Part shown: positions 1 through 6,136 of the stretch, piece after piece
Numbering within the stretch: the stretch's first letter is position 1
Layout: each line of letters starts with the position of its first letter
Assembly (NCBI GenBank): GCA_002441265.1
Contig: DJVQ01000054.1
Location: 1-10,739, forward strand
From: Syntrophaceae bacterium UBA6252
GTDB taxonomy: Bacteria > Desulfobacterota > Syntrophia > Syntrophales > UBA6807
Direction of reading: 5' to 3'
DNA length: 10,739 bases
The notes under the pieces: model-generated
Seen by the model: only the letters and a program-made list of their open reading frames with translations
Told to the model about the DNA's origin: nothing
Databases searched by the model: none
Made by a program: the position numbers and the translations under genes

Positions 1-43
1 GCTTTTTACTTTGCCGTTCGAAAAATGTTGATTCGGCTTTTTT
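1..43 (-). repeat. Partial copy of interspersed repeat (terminal part), minus orientation
   Basis: Read on the minus strand, positions 43 to 1 align over about 45 nt with the left end of the repeat at 6733-6878, including the core TTTTTCGAACGGCA (here 12-25 as its complement). The terminal run near 38-43 corresponds to the repeat's CGTAAAAAG end, so the interior of this copy lies to the left, outside the window. On the plus strand the same bases hold GCCG (13-16) and CGGC (34-37) followed by six T, so the copy could also act as a weak terminator for whatever gene lies upstream. The alignment is seen directly; the terminator role is inference. Confidence 0.6.
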
Positions 44-631
44 ATGAGTGCTTCAACCTTGGAACATTTCGTCACGGCCTACGGATTCTGGGCCATCCTG
101 ATCGGAACCTTTTTCGAAGGGGAGATGATCCTGGTCATGGGAGGCTTTGCGGCCTACCAGGGATACCTGGGTTTTCTCCCCGTCGTCCTGGCGGCCTTCC
201 TGGGAAGCTATTCCGGCGACCAGCTTTTTTTCTTTCTCGGCCGGCGGCACAGCGGCAGGATCCTGAAGCTCCTCCCTTCCTGGGGGAGGCGGATGGCCGT
301 CATCAACCGCTGGCTCGAGAGGATCGGGACGCCCGTCATCCTTCTTTTTCGATTCACCTACGGCTTTCGGACGATTACCCCGTTCGTCCTGGGAATGAGT
401 TCCGTACGGAGCCGGACGTTCATCATTCTCAATGGACTCGGGGCCATGGCCTGGGCCTTCGCGATCACCGCCGGCGGATATTTTTTCGGCTTCACCCTGG
501 AAAAGGCGCTCGGAAACATCCGGCACTATGAACGGCTCGTTTTCGGAGTGATCCTCGCCGCCGGCCTTGCCGCGTGGGCGTTTCACTTCTTCAGGTCCCG
601 CAAGGCGGGCGAAGGGAAAAGCGGAACGTGA
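44..631 (+). CDS. DedA/VTT-family inner membrane protein
   Basis: A 195-residue integral membrane protein of the DedA (SNARE-associated/VTT) family, whose members work in lipid scramblase-like transport (for example undecaprenyl phosphate or phospholipid flipping) in the cytoplasmic membrane. Visible family marks are the acidic pair E25/E27 in the N-terminal re-entrant region, GSYSGD (54-59), FFLGRR (63-68) and the arginine-rich R103-F-T-Y-G-F-R109 segment followed by TPFVLGMS. Hydrophobic segments lie at about 14-34, 42-65, 125-150 and 164-183. Length is normal for the family. The start is fixed by an in-frame TGA at 29-31, yet no Shine-Dalgarno is visible: the start abuts a T-run that belongs to the repeat copy at 1-43. 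The gene is convergent with the oxidase cluster. Family assignment is firm; the transported substrate cannot be told. Confidence 0.9.
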   Translation: MSASTLEHFVTAYGFWAILIGTFFEGEMILVMGGFAAYQGYLGFLPVVLAAFLGSYSGDQLFFFLGRRHSGRILKLLPSWGRRMAVINRWLERIGTPVILLFRFTYGFRTITPFVLGMSSVRSRTFIILNGLGAMAWAFAITAGGYFFGFTLEKALGNIRHYERLVFGVILAAGLAAWAFHFFRSRKAGEGKSGT

Positions 632-683
632 ACGCCCCCGGTTTCCCGGGAACTTTCCTCGACCCGGGCGGCCCGGAGGGGGC

Positions 684-950
684 TCACGGTTCGAAAAGCA
701 CGGAAAATTCGGACCAGTGCTCCACCAGGTACCAGACGGTCCAGGCACCGATGGCGAGAAAAGTGACCCACAGGAAACCCGTCAGGCCGCCATGGCCTTC
801 GCGGATGACCCCCGCATATTCCGTGGCGTGGGATTCCGTGTCATGAACCGTGTAGCGGCGACCGCTCCCGATGGCGAGGGAGACGAGCCAGGAGAAGCCA
901 AGGACAACGGCCAGAACGATCCACAGCGTTTCCACGTAATTCGTCGTCAT
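684..950 (-). CDS. Small two-helix membrane protein resembling the detached CcoP membrane anchor
   Basis: An 88-residue protein with two hydrophobic helices (about 7-28 and 57-78) joined by a polar linker. The linker reads ESHATEYAGVIREGHGG, which parallels the CcoP N-terminal hairpin, where a helix is followed by a His/Asp-Gly-Ile-x-Glu linker and a second helix entered through a Trp (here FLWVTF, 59-64). There is no CXXCH motif, so it carries no haem c. The start ATG overlaps the stop of the CcoS-like gene (ATGA), implying translational coupling, and it is the last gene of the oxidase cluster. Since the CcoP-like haem domains are fused to CcoN-CcoO in this operon, the simplest reading is that this is the orphaned anchor of CcoP, or a CcoQ/CcoH-like small subunit. 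Membrane nature is seen; subunit identity is inference. Confidence 0.65.
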   Translation of the reverse strand: MTTNYVETLWIVLAVVLGFSWLVSLAIGSGRRYTVHDTESHATEYAGVIREGHGGLTGFLWVTFLAIGAWTVWYLVEHWSEFSVLFEP

Positions 951-1129
951 TCGGGTTCTCCCTCCTTTTTTTCGTTTTCCGGCACTTTCTCGTCCTTTTC
1001 AAGCATGCGGTACTTGGGCTCTTCGATATTGCGAAACTGACCCGTCCGGATGCCCCAGACCAGGAACCCGAGAAAAATGAGCAGGAGCAGAAGGCTCATC
1101 GCAGTCTGGGCGATCGTGGCTTCGTCCAT
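947..1129 (-). CDS. ccoS: CcoS-like cbb3 oxidase assembly protein
   Basis: A 60-residue protein with one transmembrane helix (about 8-26) followed by W25-G-I-R-T-G-Q-F-R-N-I-E-E-P-K-Y-R-M-L. This matches the CcoS signature, in which a helix ends in Trp-x-x-(R/K)-S/T-G-Q-F/Y-x-D/N-L/I-E/D-x-P and then an aromatic/Arg-(I/M)-L. CcoS is needed to fit haem b and copper into CcoN in Rhodobacter. The C-tail (45-60) is strongly charged. A GTG at 1138 would overlap the oxidase stop codon, but it sits one base from GAGGA (1140-1144); the ATG at 1129 is 10 nt from that site and is preferred. The gene lies 5 nt after the oxidase stop and overlaps the next gene by 4 bp, so it is clearly part of the same transcript. 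Confidence 0.8.
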   Translation of the reverse strand: MDEATIAQTAMSLLLLLIFLGFLVWGIRTGQFRNIEEPKYRMLEKDEKVPENEKKEGEPE

Positions 1130-1134
1130 TTCGA

Positions 1135-3909
1135 TCACTTCCTCAGGTCCCGTGCAAAACGGTCTTTATAGAGGGGCGCCCACTTGGTCCGGTAGTCCTC
1201 GGAGGTGGAAAATCCCTGGATGTAAAAGATCGCCGGGAAAATATCCTCATCCAGGAGAACTTCCTTCCAGGGAGGCATATTGGTCGTCTCGACGCCTTCG
1301 CGGACTTTCCACACATACCGGCCGTAAAGGGTGAAATCCTTTCCGCTTTCCTCGAAATTGGCCGGTTCGGGCTGGATGTATCCCCCCGGCGAGGCGACGG
1401 ACGCCGGTCCGTCTCCCTTCCCGTCCAGGCCGTGGCACTGGGCGCAGTACATCCGATAGACCTTTTGCCCCTTTTCGAACTCCGCCTTCGTTCCTTCGAT
1501 GGGGGGCGTGATGTTCGTATCCTTCGCGAACCGGTCCCCCTCTTCGTCCGAGATGTCGCCGGACACAGTCCGGACGGCCCCCCCGGTGAAGCTCGTTTCG
1601 TAGGCATTGATCTTCCAGAGGGTTTCCTCGCTCTCGGTCCATCCCCAGGGAGGCATGGCCGTTCCCGGCACCCCCTCGCTGACCCTCCAGAAGTGGAACG
1701 AGGCGTCCGGGTCGGGATAATTCTTCAGTCTTTCGTTCAGGTTGGCCGGCCGCGCCAGCGTATTCCGGGCGTAGGGGCCCTGGCCGTTCGCCGAGCAGCC
1801 GTGGCAGGAGAGGCATTTCCGGGAATACCGTTTCTTGCCCTCTTCGAAAACGGCCGCCCAGGCCTTGCCCTGGCCCGCATCCCCCGAATAGGTCTGGTCT
1901 TTCGCATTGTACGCTTTCGAAACGTCCGCAAGGAGGGGCGCGTGGGGATTCTTTTTGTCGCGGAACGCCGGCGGGACGAGCGGCTGGAAGGCCTGGGGGG
2001 TCAGGTCATATCCCCCCAGGTTCTGGACGTATCGTGCCAGCGCGTCGAGTTCCCGGTCCGCCAGGAAGGCGAAAGGAGGCATGACCGACCGCGGGGAAAG
2101 TTTCCGCGGGTCCCTGTGGTGCTCCTCGTGCCACACGGACGGTCTCTTCCCGCCGATCTGGGCGAGGTTCGGACCCGTTCTCTCCGTTCCCAGGAAATGA
2201 GGGATGGAATAGAAGAAATCCCCCGGCCGGGACGTTTCCCCCCGGGCCCAGTCCTGGGGCCGCACGAACTGGGAGTGGCAGTAGAAGCATCCCATTTCCT
2301 TGTAAAGTTCCATGCCCTTCCGCTCCGCACCCGCGTATGCGTGGGCCCTGCCGGAAGGGGCGTTCGGGGCGAACATGTAGGGCATGGCGATGACCATGAA
2401 GGTCATGAGGGCGAACACGGCCGTCCCTCCCGTTGCGATGATGGGAAGATTCAGTTTTTCCTGGCTGTACCGGAGAAACGGCGAATGTTTTCTCGTGCTT
2501 TGAACGTCCGTCAGCTGTTCCGCGGCGGTCTCCTCATGGGGATACCGGGAGAGCCACAGGGTTGTAAGGATGTTGACGGCGAACACGACGGCGCCCAGAA
2601 CGACGGTACCCCCGCCGATGGCCCTTACGATGAAGTGGATTCTCAGGGTCGGGAGGGTTTCCACGACGTTGATGTGCTGCCACCAGTTCGAATTGGCCAC
2701 GAGCCCGGCCACGGTCATGGCGAGGAAGAACGTGGTGAATCCGAGGAATGCCAGCCAGAAGGATAGTTTCATGAGGAACCGGCTGAAAATCCTGGTGCCG
2801 GTGATGCGCGGCACGAGAAGATAGATCATGCCTGCGGCGAGAAAACCGAATCCCCCGAGAAGGGCGAGATGGGCATGTCCGACGGGCCACTGGGAGAAGT
2901 GAAGAAAGGCGTTGGAGATGCGGGTCGACTGGAAGGAGCCCTGGAGGGAAACCAGGATGTACATGAGGAAACCCGCCATGATGAACTGGAAGGGCACATG
3001 GTTGATCACCCGGTTCCAGGCACCGCGCATGGTCAGGAAGATGTTCGTCGCAAAGGCGAGCACGGGGACGAGCATGAGAATGCTCATGAGAACGCCGACG
3101 GTCTTCAGCCACTCCGGGATGGGCGCCTGGAGAAGATGATGGGCTCCGACGCCGGTGTAGAAGAAGGCGATGCTGAAGAAGGCGATGAGGGAGAGGAGGT
3201 GGCTGTACAGGGGCCTTCGAATGATCGTCGGCACGAAGTAATACCAGGCGGGAATTCCCAGCGTGGTGAACCACAGACCGAGAACGTTGTGCCCGTAGTA
3301 CCAGTTGAAGATGCCGTCCCGGACGCCGTTGAGGGCTCCCTCCGGGATCCGCCACATGACGTTCCCGATGAAGTAAACGACGGGAAACCAGATGAACGTT
3401 CCCGCGTAATACCAGAGGGTGACGTAGAGTTTCTTTTCCTTACGCCGGATGAGCGTTTCGAAGATCACATACCCCATGAGCAGGAGGGCGATCATGACCG
3501 CCACGTCGATGATCCAGGGAAACTCGGCGTATTCCCTGCCCTGGGTGTTCCCCGAAAGGATGAGGACGATCCCCACGACGACGGCCAGGTTCCACAGGAC
3601 GGCCAGCGCCCTGACCAGGGAAGGACGGGAGAGGGGGACGGCGCAGAGCCGGGGGACGATCCAGAACATGGCCCCGAGCAGGCCGGAGGTGACGAAACCG
3701 AAGAGGACCCCGTTCACATGGGCGGGCCTGAGTACGCCGAAGGTAAGCCATCGGTAATCCCCAAGGAAGGTCGGGAAAAAGAATTTGACGGCCAGGATGA
3801 AGCCAAAACCGGCGAAAAATGGAAACCACAGAGAGGAAAAGAGAAACCACGTCCTTACCGCTTCATCGCCCGCCCGATAGGGTCCGTTGCCCGCGCGTTC
3901 TTCCGTCAC
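1135..3909 (-). CDS. ccoNO: cbb3-type terminal oxidase, CcoN-CcoO-CcoP fusion polypeptide
   Basis: A 924-residue haem-copper oxidase that reduces O2 to water with electrons from c-type cytochromes, in the cytoplasmic membrane. Residues about 20-455 are CcoN: H64 (low-spin haem), H207, H257 and H258 (CuB), Y251 (the helix-VII Tyr of cbb3 enzymes), and H345/H347 (haems b3/b). A helix at 488-508 and the haem-c domain C541-F-Y-C-H with M610 are CcoO, including the ERTGPNLAQIGG stretch. Two more cytochrome c domains follow, C699-L-S-C-H with M752 and C822-A-Q-C-H with M878, matching diheme CcoP without its membrane anchor. Everything after about 512 should be periplasmic. Normally these are three genes. 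The GTG start at 3909 has AGGAGG six bases upstream. CcoN-CcoO fusions are known in some bacteria; adding the diheme part is rarer to my knowledge. An extra Cys (C705) follows the second haem site. Confidence 0.93.
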   Translation of the reverse strand: MTEERAGNGPYRAGDEAVRTWFLFSSLWFPFFAGFGFILAVKFFFPTFLGDYRWLTFGVLRPAHVNGVLFGFVTSGLLGAMFWIVPRLCAVPLSRPSLVRALAVLWNLAVVVGIVLILSGNTQGREYAEFPWIIDVAVMIALLLMGYVIFETLIRRKEKKLYVTLWYYAGTFIWFPVVYFIGNVMWRIPEGALNGVRDGIFNWYYGHNVLGLWFTTLGIPAWYYFVPTIIRRPLYSHLLSLIAFFSIAFFYTGVGAHHLLQAPIPEWLKTVGVLMSILMLVPVLAFATNIFLTMRGAWNRVINHVPFQFIMAGFLMYILVSLQGSFQSTRISNAFLHFSQWPVGHAHLALLGGFGFLAAGMIYLLVPRITGTRIFSRFLMKLSFWLAFLGFTTFFLAMTVAGLVANSNWWQHINVVETLPTLRIHFIVRAIGGGTVVLGAVVFAVNILTTLWLSRYPHEETAAEQLTDVQSTRKHSPFLRYSQEKLNLPIIATGGTAVFALMTFMVIAMPYMFAPNAPSGRAHAYAGAERKGMELYKEMGCFYCHSQFVRPQDWARGETSRPGDFFYSIPHFLGTERTGPNLAQIGGKRPSVWHEEHHRDPRKLSPRSVMPPFAFLADRELDALARYVQNLGGYDLTPQAFQPLVPPAFRDKKNPHAPLLADVSKAYNAKDQTYSGDAGQGKAWAAVFEEGKKRYSRKCLSCHGCSANGQGPYARNTLARPANLNERLKNYPDPDASFHFWRVSEGVPGTAMPPWGWTESEETLWKINAYETSFTGGAVRTVSGDISDEEGDRFAKDTNITPPIEGTKAEFEKGQKVYRMYCAQCHGLDGKGDGPASVASPGGYIQPEPANFEESGKDFTLYGRYVWKVREGVETTNMPPWKEVLLDEDIFPAIFYIQGFSTSEDYRTKWAPLYKDRFARDLRK

Positions 3910-3944
3910 GGTTCCCTCCTTATAGATTGCGTGTTCTACATCCT

Positions 3945-3958
3945 CCGGATCGATCCGG
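3945..3958. repeat. 14-bp perfect palindrome upstream of the oxidase gene
   Basis: CCGGATCGATCCGG is a perfect palindrome in the 57-bp gap between the DUF1003 gene and the oxidase gene. It lies about 20 nt upstream of the oxidase ribosome binding site. In the minus-strand transcript it could fold into a short hairpin without a following U-run, so it is a poor terminator; an operator or mRNA-processing role is possible but not shown. Confidence 0.4.
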
Positions 3959-3966
3959 CCGTTTCG

Positions 3967-4665
3967 TTATTTTTTACCGATTTCCGACAACAGGTCAAGC
4001 TGAATCTCCTGGATCTGGGCCAGACGGTCCCATTGATGGGACAGGAGATGATCGATCTTGTCGTGAAGATGCCGGATTTCGAGTTCCGACTTGAGGTTCA
4101 CCTGATAGTCGTGCTGCGAGCGAAGACGATCCTTGGCCTCCTGGCGATTCTGGCTCATCATGATGATCGGCGCCTGAACGGCGGCCAGACAGGACAAAAG
4201 AAGGTTCAGAAGAATGTAGGGGTAGGGGTCGGGGGGATGCCGGATCAGGACATAGGTGTTCATTGCAATCCAAAGCACAATGAAAGCGCCGAACAGGATG
4301 AGAAACCTCCAGCTTCCGCCGAAATCCGCGATCCGGTCCGCCATGCGTTCGCCGAAGGTCCACTTCTGATCGAATTCCGCTTCGACGTTCTTTGCAATCA
4401 CGTCGTGGTCCCGAATGCTGTCCAGGACGTCCTGTTCCAGGACGGTGATTTCCCCTTTTTCGGATTCGAGGAGGAAGTGAACATACTTCGCCCGGTATGT
4501 CGCCAGATCGGGCCGGCAGATAAAGCGCTCCGGAGACCAGTCGGGATGATCGTGGAGGATTTCCTTCGCAATGGGGTCACGGACGGCGATCCCCGGGACA
4601 AGGTCCCGGTTGAGAAAGGTCTTTCCGCAAACGGCACACAGGTTCCTGTCTTTGATTTTCTTCAT
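3967..4665 (-). CDS. DUF1003 family membrane protein
   Basis: A 232-residue protein of the DUF1003 family (function unknown). Its hallmarks are clear: G116-G-S-W-R-F leading into helix 1 (about 119-138), the D146-P-Y-P-Y-I-L-L-N-L turn into helix 2 (150-170), and AAVQAPIIMMSQNRQ (161-175) followed by the KDR...HDYQVN segment (178-190). Residues 190-228 are strongly helical with heptad-like spacing, probably a coiled coil. The N-terminal 60 residues hold C10-A-V-C13 and C50, a possible small metal site. The ATG has AAGGGAGC about 8 nt upstream. It is the first gene of the minus-strand cluster, 57 bp before the oxidase, so it may be cotranscribed with it; a link to respiration is only suggested by position. 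Some family members have been tied to metal or acid tolerance, which the sequence cannot confirm. Confidence 0.88.
   Translation of the reverse strand: MKKIKDRNLCAVCGKTFLNRDLVPGIAVRDPIAKEILHDHPDWSPERFICRPDLATYRAKYVHFLLESEKGEITVLEQDVLDSIRDHDVIAKNVEAEFDQKWTFGERMADRIADFGGSWRFLILFGAFIVLWIAMNTYVLIRHPPDPYPYILLNLLLSCLAAVQAPIIMMSQNRQEAKDRLRSQHDYQVNLKSELEIRHLHDKIDHLLSHQWDRLAQIQEIQLDLLSEIGKK
3971..3998 (-). promoter_or_regulatory. Possible promoter for the oxidase genes
   Basis: On the minus strand TTGACC (3993-3998) and TAAAAA (3971-3976) are separated by 16 nt. The element is inside the last codons of the DUF1003 gene and about 60 bp before the oxidase start. The -35 match is good (5/6), the -10 match moderate (4/6) and the spacer one base short. 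It may allow the oxidase to be expressed separately from the DUF1003 gene. No FNR-type TTGAT-N4-ATCAA site was seen here. Confidence 0.3.
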
Positions 4666-4741
4666 GCGCTGCTCCCTTCAAGCTTTCCGTCATGTCGCCG
4701 TTGTTTCGCTCTCCAGAACGCGGCCACAGGACCTTCAGGTC

Positions 4742-4750
4742 TTTATATAT
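4742..4750 (-). promoter_or_regulatory. A/T-rich -10-like island for the DUF1003 gene
   Basis: Minus-strand TATATA (4744-4749) or TATAAA (4742-4747) stands out in GC-rich sequence about 80 bp upstream of the DUF1003 start. The best -35 candidate, TGTAAA 18 nt further upstream, matches only half the consensus. It is a candidate promoter only. Confidence 0.3.
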
Positions 4751-4930
4751 GACACATGCGCAGGAAATTTACACAGGGGAAATATTCCCGCCCGCCCAAA
4801 ACCCGCCGACGAAGAATCGTCCATGGAGCGTTTCCGGCGATCTTCACAAAACCGGAGCCGGTCCGGGAAACCTTCCGCAGCGGATCGGATGGACGGAATG
4901 TCCGTAAATCAGGGCGGTTGGCACGCCATG

Positions 4931-4949
4931 CGATCCGGACGGCGGATCG
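4931..4949. repeat. Inverted repeat upstream of the DUF4412 promoter
   Basis: CGATCC (4931-4936) and GGATCG (4944-4949) form a perfect 6-bp inverted repeat with a 7-nt centre. It lies directly upstream of the A/T tract at 4950-4963 and ends about 17 bp before the -35 box. The position would suit an activator or repressor site. As a terminator it is poor, because on neither strand is it followed by a T-run in the right place. Confidence 0.35.
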
Positions 4950-4995
4950 AAAAAAATATTTTTCATTGAATGTTTCTTTTCCGATTGTGTATGAT
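4950..4995 (+). promoter_or_regulatory. Sigma70-type promoter with UP-like element for the DUF4412 gene
   Basis: TTGAAT (4966-4971) and TATGAT (4990-4995) are 18 nt apart. Immediately upstream, 4953-4963 reads AAAAATATTTT, which fits the UP-element pattern AAAWWTWTTTT bound by the RNA polymerase alpha subunit. Transcription should begin near 5002, leaving a leader of about 25 nt that contains AGGAGGGAGG (5011-5020). This is the best promoter of the left half and suggests strong expression. Confidence 0.65.
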
Positions 4996-5026
4996 TACCG
5001 GAATACCTCAAGGAGGGAGGAAACCC

Positions 5027-5788
5027 ATGAAGAACCGATTTCCCGTAATGATAGCCCGGACGGTGCTTTTCGTATCCGTCCTTTTCCTCCTTGTTTCCCC
5101 GGCATCGGCATTCTTCGGCGGAAAAATCGAAAATTTCTCGGCGGAACAGGTTTCCGTCGAGCCCGGGGGGAAAACCCAGATCGTCGGAAAAGTCTATGCG
5201 GGGCCGGGCATGTTCCGGATGGAGATGGCGGAACGGCAGGGAAACGGAAAAACCATCGTCAACATCTTCCGGAGGGACCGGAATCTCCACTACATGATTA
5301 TTCCCGAGGAAAAAGCCTACACGGAAATCGCCTTCGACGAGAACAAGATGAAACAGGCGATGGGTGATGTGACCACGGTGCAGAAGGAAGAGGTCCTGGG
5401 AACGGAAAAGGTCAGCGGATACAAGTGCACGAAAAAGCGAATCGAGACGAAGGTCAACTTCCTCGGTTTCGAAAAAACCGTGAAATCCACGGTCTGGATG
5501 TCCGACAAGTTCGACATGCCGTTGCGCACCGAAAGCAGCGACGGCCGGATCACGGAACTCCGGAACATCCAGGAGGGCAAACAGCCGGCCGGTCTCTTCG
5601 AACCCCCGGCGGGATACCGGAAAGCGGCGGGGATGATGGAACTTTTCGGTGCTTCCGGAAGCGGGGCAGACAAACCGGGAACGAAAGACAAAGGGACGGA
5701 TCAGGAAAGCGGCGGATTTTCCCTCCCCAAATCGATCACGGACAAGCTTCCCAAGGGCTTCAAACTGCCCTTCGGGGATAAAAACTGA
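5027..5788 (+). CDS. Secreted DUF4412 domain protein
   Basis: A 253-residue exported protein. The first 28 residues form a Sec signal peptide: a K/R-containing start, a hydrophobic core (about 9-23) and the cleavage site S-P-A-S-A28/F-F. The mature part resembles DUF4412 (a LolA-like, outer-membrane-sorting type fold), with a beta-rich run in which short strands such as MFRMEM, NIFRRDRNLHYMI and KAYTEI alternate, followed by GTEKVSGYKCTKKRIE and a C-terminal PAGY motif typical of such domains. The tail after about 205 is Gly/Ser/Lys-rich and ends in an LPKGFKLPFG segment. No lipobox Cys is at the cleavage site. The longer reading frame from 4970 is rejected, since ATG 5027 has a strong AGGAGG site, a clear promoter and the signal peptide. 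Molecular role unknown; periplasmic or outer-membrane-associated is inferred. Confidence 0.82.
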   Translation: MKNRFPVMIARTVLFVSVLFLLVSPASAFFGGKIENFSAEQVSVEPGGKTQIVGKVYAGPGMFRMEMAERQGNGKTIVNIFRRDRNLHYMIIPEEKAYTEIAFDENKMKQAMGDVTTVQKEEVLGTEKVSGYKCTKKRIETKVNFLGFEKTVKSTVWMSDKFDMPLRTESSDGRITELRNIQEGKQPAGLFEPPAGYRKAAGMMELFGASGSGADKPGTKDKGTDQESGGFSLPKSITDKLPKGFKLPFGDKN

Positions 5789-5827
5789 CCCCCGGGGCGG
5801 GGCGCGTTTTCCCCGTTCCCGTCTTTC
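5789..5827. terminator. Possible shared terminator between convergent genes
   Basis: The 39-bp gap between the DUF4412 gene and the CBM48 gene holds CGGGG / CCCCG arms around 5801-5818 with an 8-nt loop, giving a GC-rich hairpin in either direction. On the plus strand it is followed by a weak T-containing run; on the minus strand T-runs come about 15 nt later. This fits a poor bidirectional terminator. Confidence 0.3.
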
Positions 5828-6136
5828 CTAAAGAACGATCACCGAATTTTCCGCGTCCTCGAAGGGCGTGGGGGAGGATTTGTCCGCGTTTTCCGCGTTC
5901 GTCCAGCGGGTTCCGTCGACGAGATACCGGAATGCGTATTCCCTGCCCGTCTCGAGGTCGACGGTCACGGAAAAGGATCCCCCCTTTTTCTTCTTCATGG
6001 GTGTGGCCGTCTTGCTCCACCCGTTGAATTCCCCCACCAGATGAACGGAATCCGCATCTCCCGCTTCCCCGGCGGAAAGACCGAAGGTCACCTTGCAGAC
6101 CGGCTTCGTTTTAAGATACTGTTTTCTGATGATCAT
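5828..6136 (-). CDS. Single-domain CBM48 (isoamylase N-terminal/glycogen-binding type) protein
   Basis: A 102-residue protein that is essentially one early-set beta-sandwich of the CBM48/AMPK glycogen-binding type. Landmarks are K-P-V-C-K-V-T-F (11-18), the V31-H-L-V-G-E-F-N-G-W40 core, the TATPMKK turn (43-49), GGSFSVTVDLETGREYAFRY (52-71), and L72-V-D-G-x-R-W78, followed by an N-x-A-D-K-x-x-x-x-P-F-x-D-x-E-N-S tail. In larger proteins this domain precedes glycosyl hydrolase or kinase modules and binds alpha-glucans; here no catalytic domain follows. Stand-alone versions are common in related bacteria and may bind glycogen or act as an adaptor. The ATG at 6136 has AGGAGGG (6141-6147) 4 nt upstream. 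An in-frame extension upstream is possible but lacks family similarity. Family call firm, role inferred. Confidence 0.87.
   Translation of the reverse strand: MIIRKQYLKTKPVCKVTFGLSAGEAGDADSVHLVGEFNGWSKTATPMKKKKGGSFSVTVDLETGREYAFRYLVDGTRWTNAENADKSSPTPFEDAENSVIVL

Larger units (their letters stand above)
4666..5026. other. 361-bp divergent intergenic regulatory region
   Basis: No convincing gene lies here; open frames across it lack ribosome binding sites and family features. The left part holds an A/T island (4742-4750, ATATATAAA on the minus strand) that may include the -10 region of the DUF1003 gene, but no good -35 is seen. The middle holds an interrupted inverted repeat, GTTTCCGG (4830-4837) and CCGGGAAAC (4863-4871). 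The right part holds a 6-bp-stem inverted repeat (4931-4949), an UP-like A/T tract and the promoter of the DUF4412 gene, described separately. Confidence 0.6.

Noticed and set aside
632..683. Terminator between the DedA gene and the oxidase cluster
   Set aside because: TTCCCGGGAA and CCGGG/CCCGG-type inverted sequence is present, but no T-run follows in either direction.
1432..2766. Long plus-strand reading frame (444 codons) opposite the oxidase gene
   Set aside because: It is the antisense of a clear haem-copper oxidase gene; its product is rich in Arg, Gly, Val and Pro with no domain, and long antisense frames are expected at this GC content.
2869..4752. Very long plus-strand reading frame (627 codons) opposite the oxidase and DUF1003 genes
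   Set aside because: It spans two well-supported minus-strand genes and their gap, with a Glu/Asp/His/Gly-rich low-sense composition and no ribosome binding site or family feature.
4970..5026. Earlier start for the DUF4412 protein
   Set aside because: It would overlap the promoter -10 box and put 19 residues ahead of a well-formed signal peptide.
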